Source of the DNA: an uncultured Atopobiaceae bacterium
GTDB lineage: Bacteria; Actinomycetota; Coriobacteriia; Coriobacteriales; Atopobiaceae
Assembly: GCA_905233865.1 (NCBI GenBank)
Contig: CAJOGH010000067.1
Span: forward strand, 1 to 5,467
DNA: 5,467 nucleotides
Reading direction: 5' to 3'
Positions 4,178 to 5,467 of this stretch are shown here, piece by piece. Under the pieces are notes generated by a model. That model searched no databases. It saw only the letters and a list, made by a program, of their open reading frames with translations, and was not told the DNA's origin. The number at the start of each line of letters is the position of its first letter. Positions within the stretch are counted from its first letter, which is position 1. Position numbers and translations under genes: made by a program.

Positions 4178-5467
4178 ATGACTGCTGCGCCGCGCGACGA
4201 CAAGGCCGCCCAGGAGGGCGAGGACTTTGACTACTACATGCCCCTGTGGGGCGGTCGCTTCAAGGCCGTCCCCACGGGCAAGCTCGAGCTCTTTGGTGCA
4301 TCGCTGACCTTTGACAAGCGCCTGTGGCGCGAGGACATCCGCGGCTCCAAGGCACACGCCCGCATGCTTGCCAGGCAGGGCGTGATCTCACAGGCCGAGG
4401 CCGCCAACATCACGGAGGGCCTCGATGCCATCGCCGCGCAGATTCGCAGCGGCAACTTTGCGCTTGACCCTGAGGTGGACGAGGACATCCACATGGCCAT
4501 CGAGCGCGTGCTGACGCTCAACATTGGCGAGGACGGCGGCCGCCTTCACACGGGTCGCTCCCGCAACGACCAGTCCGTGCTCGATACGCGCCTGGGCGCG
4601 CGCTTCTTTGCCCACAAGCTTCAGAGCGAGATCGTGCGCCTGCAGGAGGCGTTGCTGGGTCGCGCGCAACAGCACTTTGGCGTTGTCATGCCTGGCTACA
4701 CCCATCTGCAGCCCGCCCAGCCGGTGCTCTTTAGCCACCACCTGCTGGCCTACTTCTGGATGTTCGCGCGCGACTTCGCGCGCCTGGAGGCCGCCGCTGC
4801 CGCCGCCAACGTGAGCCCGCTGGGTGCCGCCGCGCTTGCCGGCACCACCTATCCGCTGGACCGCGAGGCCGTCGCCGAGGACCTGGGCATGGACGGTGTG
4901 ATCCCCAACTCCATGGACGCCGTGAGCGACCGCGACTTCGTGTGCGACCTCATCTACGCCTGCGCCCTGTGCCAGGTGCACCTGTCGCGCCTGTGCGAGG
5001 AGCTCGTCCTGTGGAGCAGCGCCGAGTTTGGCTTCGTGACCATGGACGACACGCACGCCACGGGCTCCTCCATCATGCCGCAGAAGAAGAACCCCGACTT
5101 TGCCGAGCTCGTCCGCGGCAAGACCGGCCGCGTGATGGGCTCTCTCGTGGGCATTCTGACAACGCTCAAGGGCCTGCCGCTCACCTATGGCAAGGACCTC
5201 CAGGAGGACAAGGAGCCGCTCTTTGACGCGGTCGACACCGTCAAGGGGTCGCTGCGCGCCGTGGCCGGCATGGTCGCCACGATGCACGTGCACGACGACG
5301 CCATGCGCGCCGCCTCGCACGAGGGCTTCATGGCCGCCACCGACCTGGCCGACTACCTCGTGGGAAAGGGCATGCCCTTCCGCGATGCCCACAGCGTGAG
5401 TGGGCACATCGTTGCCGACTGCATCGAGCAGGGCCGCACCCTGCAGGACCTCACGCAGGAGGACCTG
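4178..5467 (+). CDS. argH: Argininosuccinate lyase ArgH (3' partial)
   Basis: ArgH splits argininosuccinate into arginine and fumarate, the last step of arginine synthesis; it acts as a cytoplasmic homotetramer of the aspartase/fumarase superfamily. The frame is open to the right edge, giving 430 codons of an expected 460-480. Visible motifs are LWGGRF (23-28), DEDIHMAIE (101-109), HTGRSRNDQ (124-132), YTHLQPAQP with His176 (174-182), the signature loop GSSIMPQKKNPD (296-307) with its catalytic serine, and LPLTYGKDLQEDKE (333-346), where many relatives read YNRDLQEDK. LWGGRF usually begins within the first ten residues; here an acidic stretch of about 20 residues precedes it. The ATG at 4238 (Met21) would give the usual length, but the better ribosome binding site favours 4178. 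It directly follows argG and shares its codon style. All catalytic motifs present are intact, and nothing suggests a broken gene. Confidence 0.96.
   Translation, partial: MTAAPRDDKAAQEGEDFDYYMPLWGGRFKAVPTGKLELFGASLTFDKRLWREDIRGSKAHARMLARQGVISQAEAANITEGLDAIAAQIRSGNFALDPEVDEDIHMAIERVLTLNIGEDGGRLHTGRSRNDQSVLDTRLGARFFAHKLQSEIVRLQEALLGRAQQHFGVVMPGYTHLQPAQPVLFSHHLLAYFWMFARDFARLEAAAAAANVSPLGAAALAGTTYPLDREAVAEDLGMDGVIPNSMDAVSDRDFVCDLIYACALCQVHLSRLCEELVLWSSAEFGFVTMDDTHATGSSIMPQKKNPDFAELVRGKTGRVMGSLVGILTTLKGLPLTYGKDLQEDKEPLFDAVDTVKGSLRAVAGMVATMHVHDDAMRAASHEGFMAATDLADYLVGKGMPFRDAHSVSGHIVADCIEQGRTLQDLTQEDL

Noticed and set aside
2786..4357. A 523-residue open frame on the minus strand across argG
   Set aside because: It is antisense to a clearly real argG with intact motifs. 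Its composition (many Val, Ala, Gly, His, Leu) is what the complement of GC-rich coding DNA gives, and no family is recognisable.
4388..5407. A 339-residue open frame on the minus strand across argH
   Set aside because: It is the complement of argH, His/Val/Gly-rich and low in complexity, with no domain or ribosome binding site; it is a by-product of GC-rich codon use.
1..5467. CRISPR arrays, tRNA or rRNA genes, and transposase genes
   Set aside because: No regularly spaced repeats, no cloverleaf or rRNA-like stretches, and no transposase motifs were seen on either strand.

Overview
This GC-rich window (strong G/C preference at third codon positions) reads as chromosomal DNA of a high-GC, probably Gram-positive bacterium. 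The style of the proteins, in particular a membrane-anchored C39-like protein, a compact ArgR and an argG-argH pair, suggests Actinomycetota and perhaps class Coriobacteriia (the Olsenella/Atopobium/Collinsella neighbourhood). That placement is an inference from protein style; no marker in the window proves it.

Layout. (1) Bases 1-235 hold the C-terminal BRCT domain of an NAD-dependent DNA ligase (ligA), cut by the left edge. (2) Bases 236-480 have no gene. They contain a palindrome-rich repeat block lying between two convergent genes. (3) Bases 481-900, minus strand, encode a small four-helix GtrA-family membrane protein. (4) Bases 901-1027 are a relatively AT-rich divergent promoter region. 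(5) Bases 1028-2101 encode a single-pass membrane protein (or lipoprotein) with an extracytoplasmic C39-like peptidase fold whose expected nucleophilic cysteine is serine. (6) Bases 2102-2263 hold a possible terminator and a good sigma-70-type promoter for argR. (7) Bases 2264-2698 encode the arginine repressor ArgR. (8) Bases 2699-2875 are a leader region with a compact hairpin. (9) Bases 2876-4165 (argG) and 4178-5467 (argH, cut by the right edge) encode the last two steps of arginine synthesis, with a 12-base gap between them.

How the genes work together. ArgG joins citrulline and aspartate to form argininosuccinate, and ArgH splits that into arginine and fumarate. ArgR, encoded just upstream on the same strand, is the expected arginine-dependent regulator of this unit, although I find no convincing ARG box by eye. 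The ligase, GtrA and C39-like genes have no evident functional link to arginine.

Most of the window is ordinary housekeeping content and I do not see a wholly new system. The points most worth a second look are the Cys-to-Ser change in the C39-like protein, the structured intergenic repeat at 264-442, the Asp-to-Asn change in ArgR's arginine-binding motif, and the hairpin flanked by direct repeats in the argG leader.
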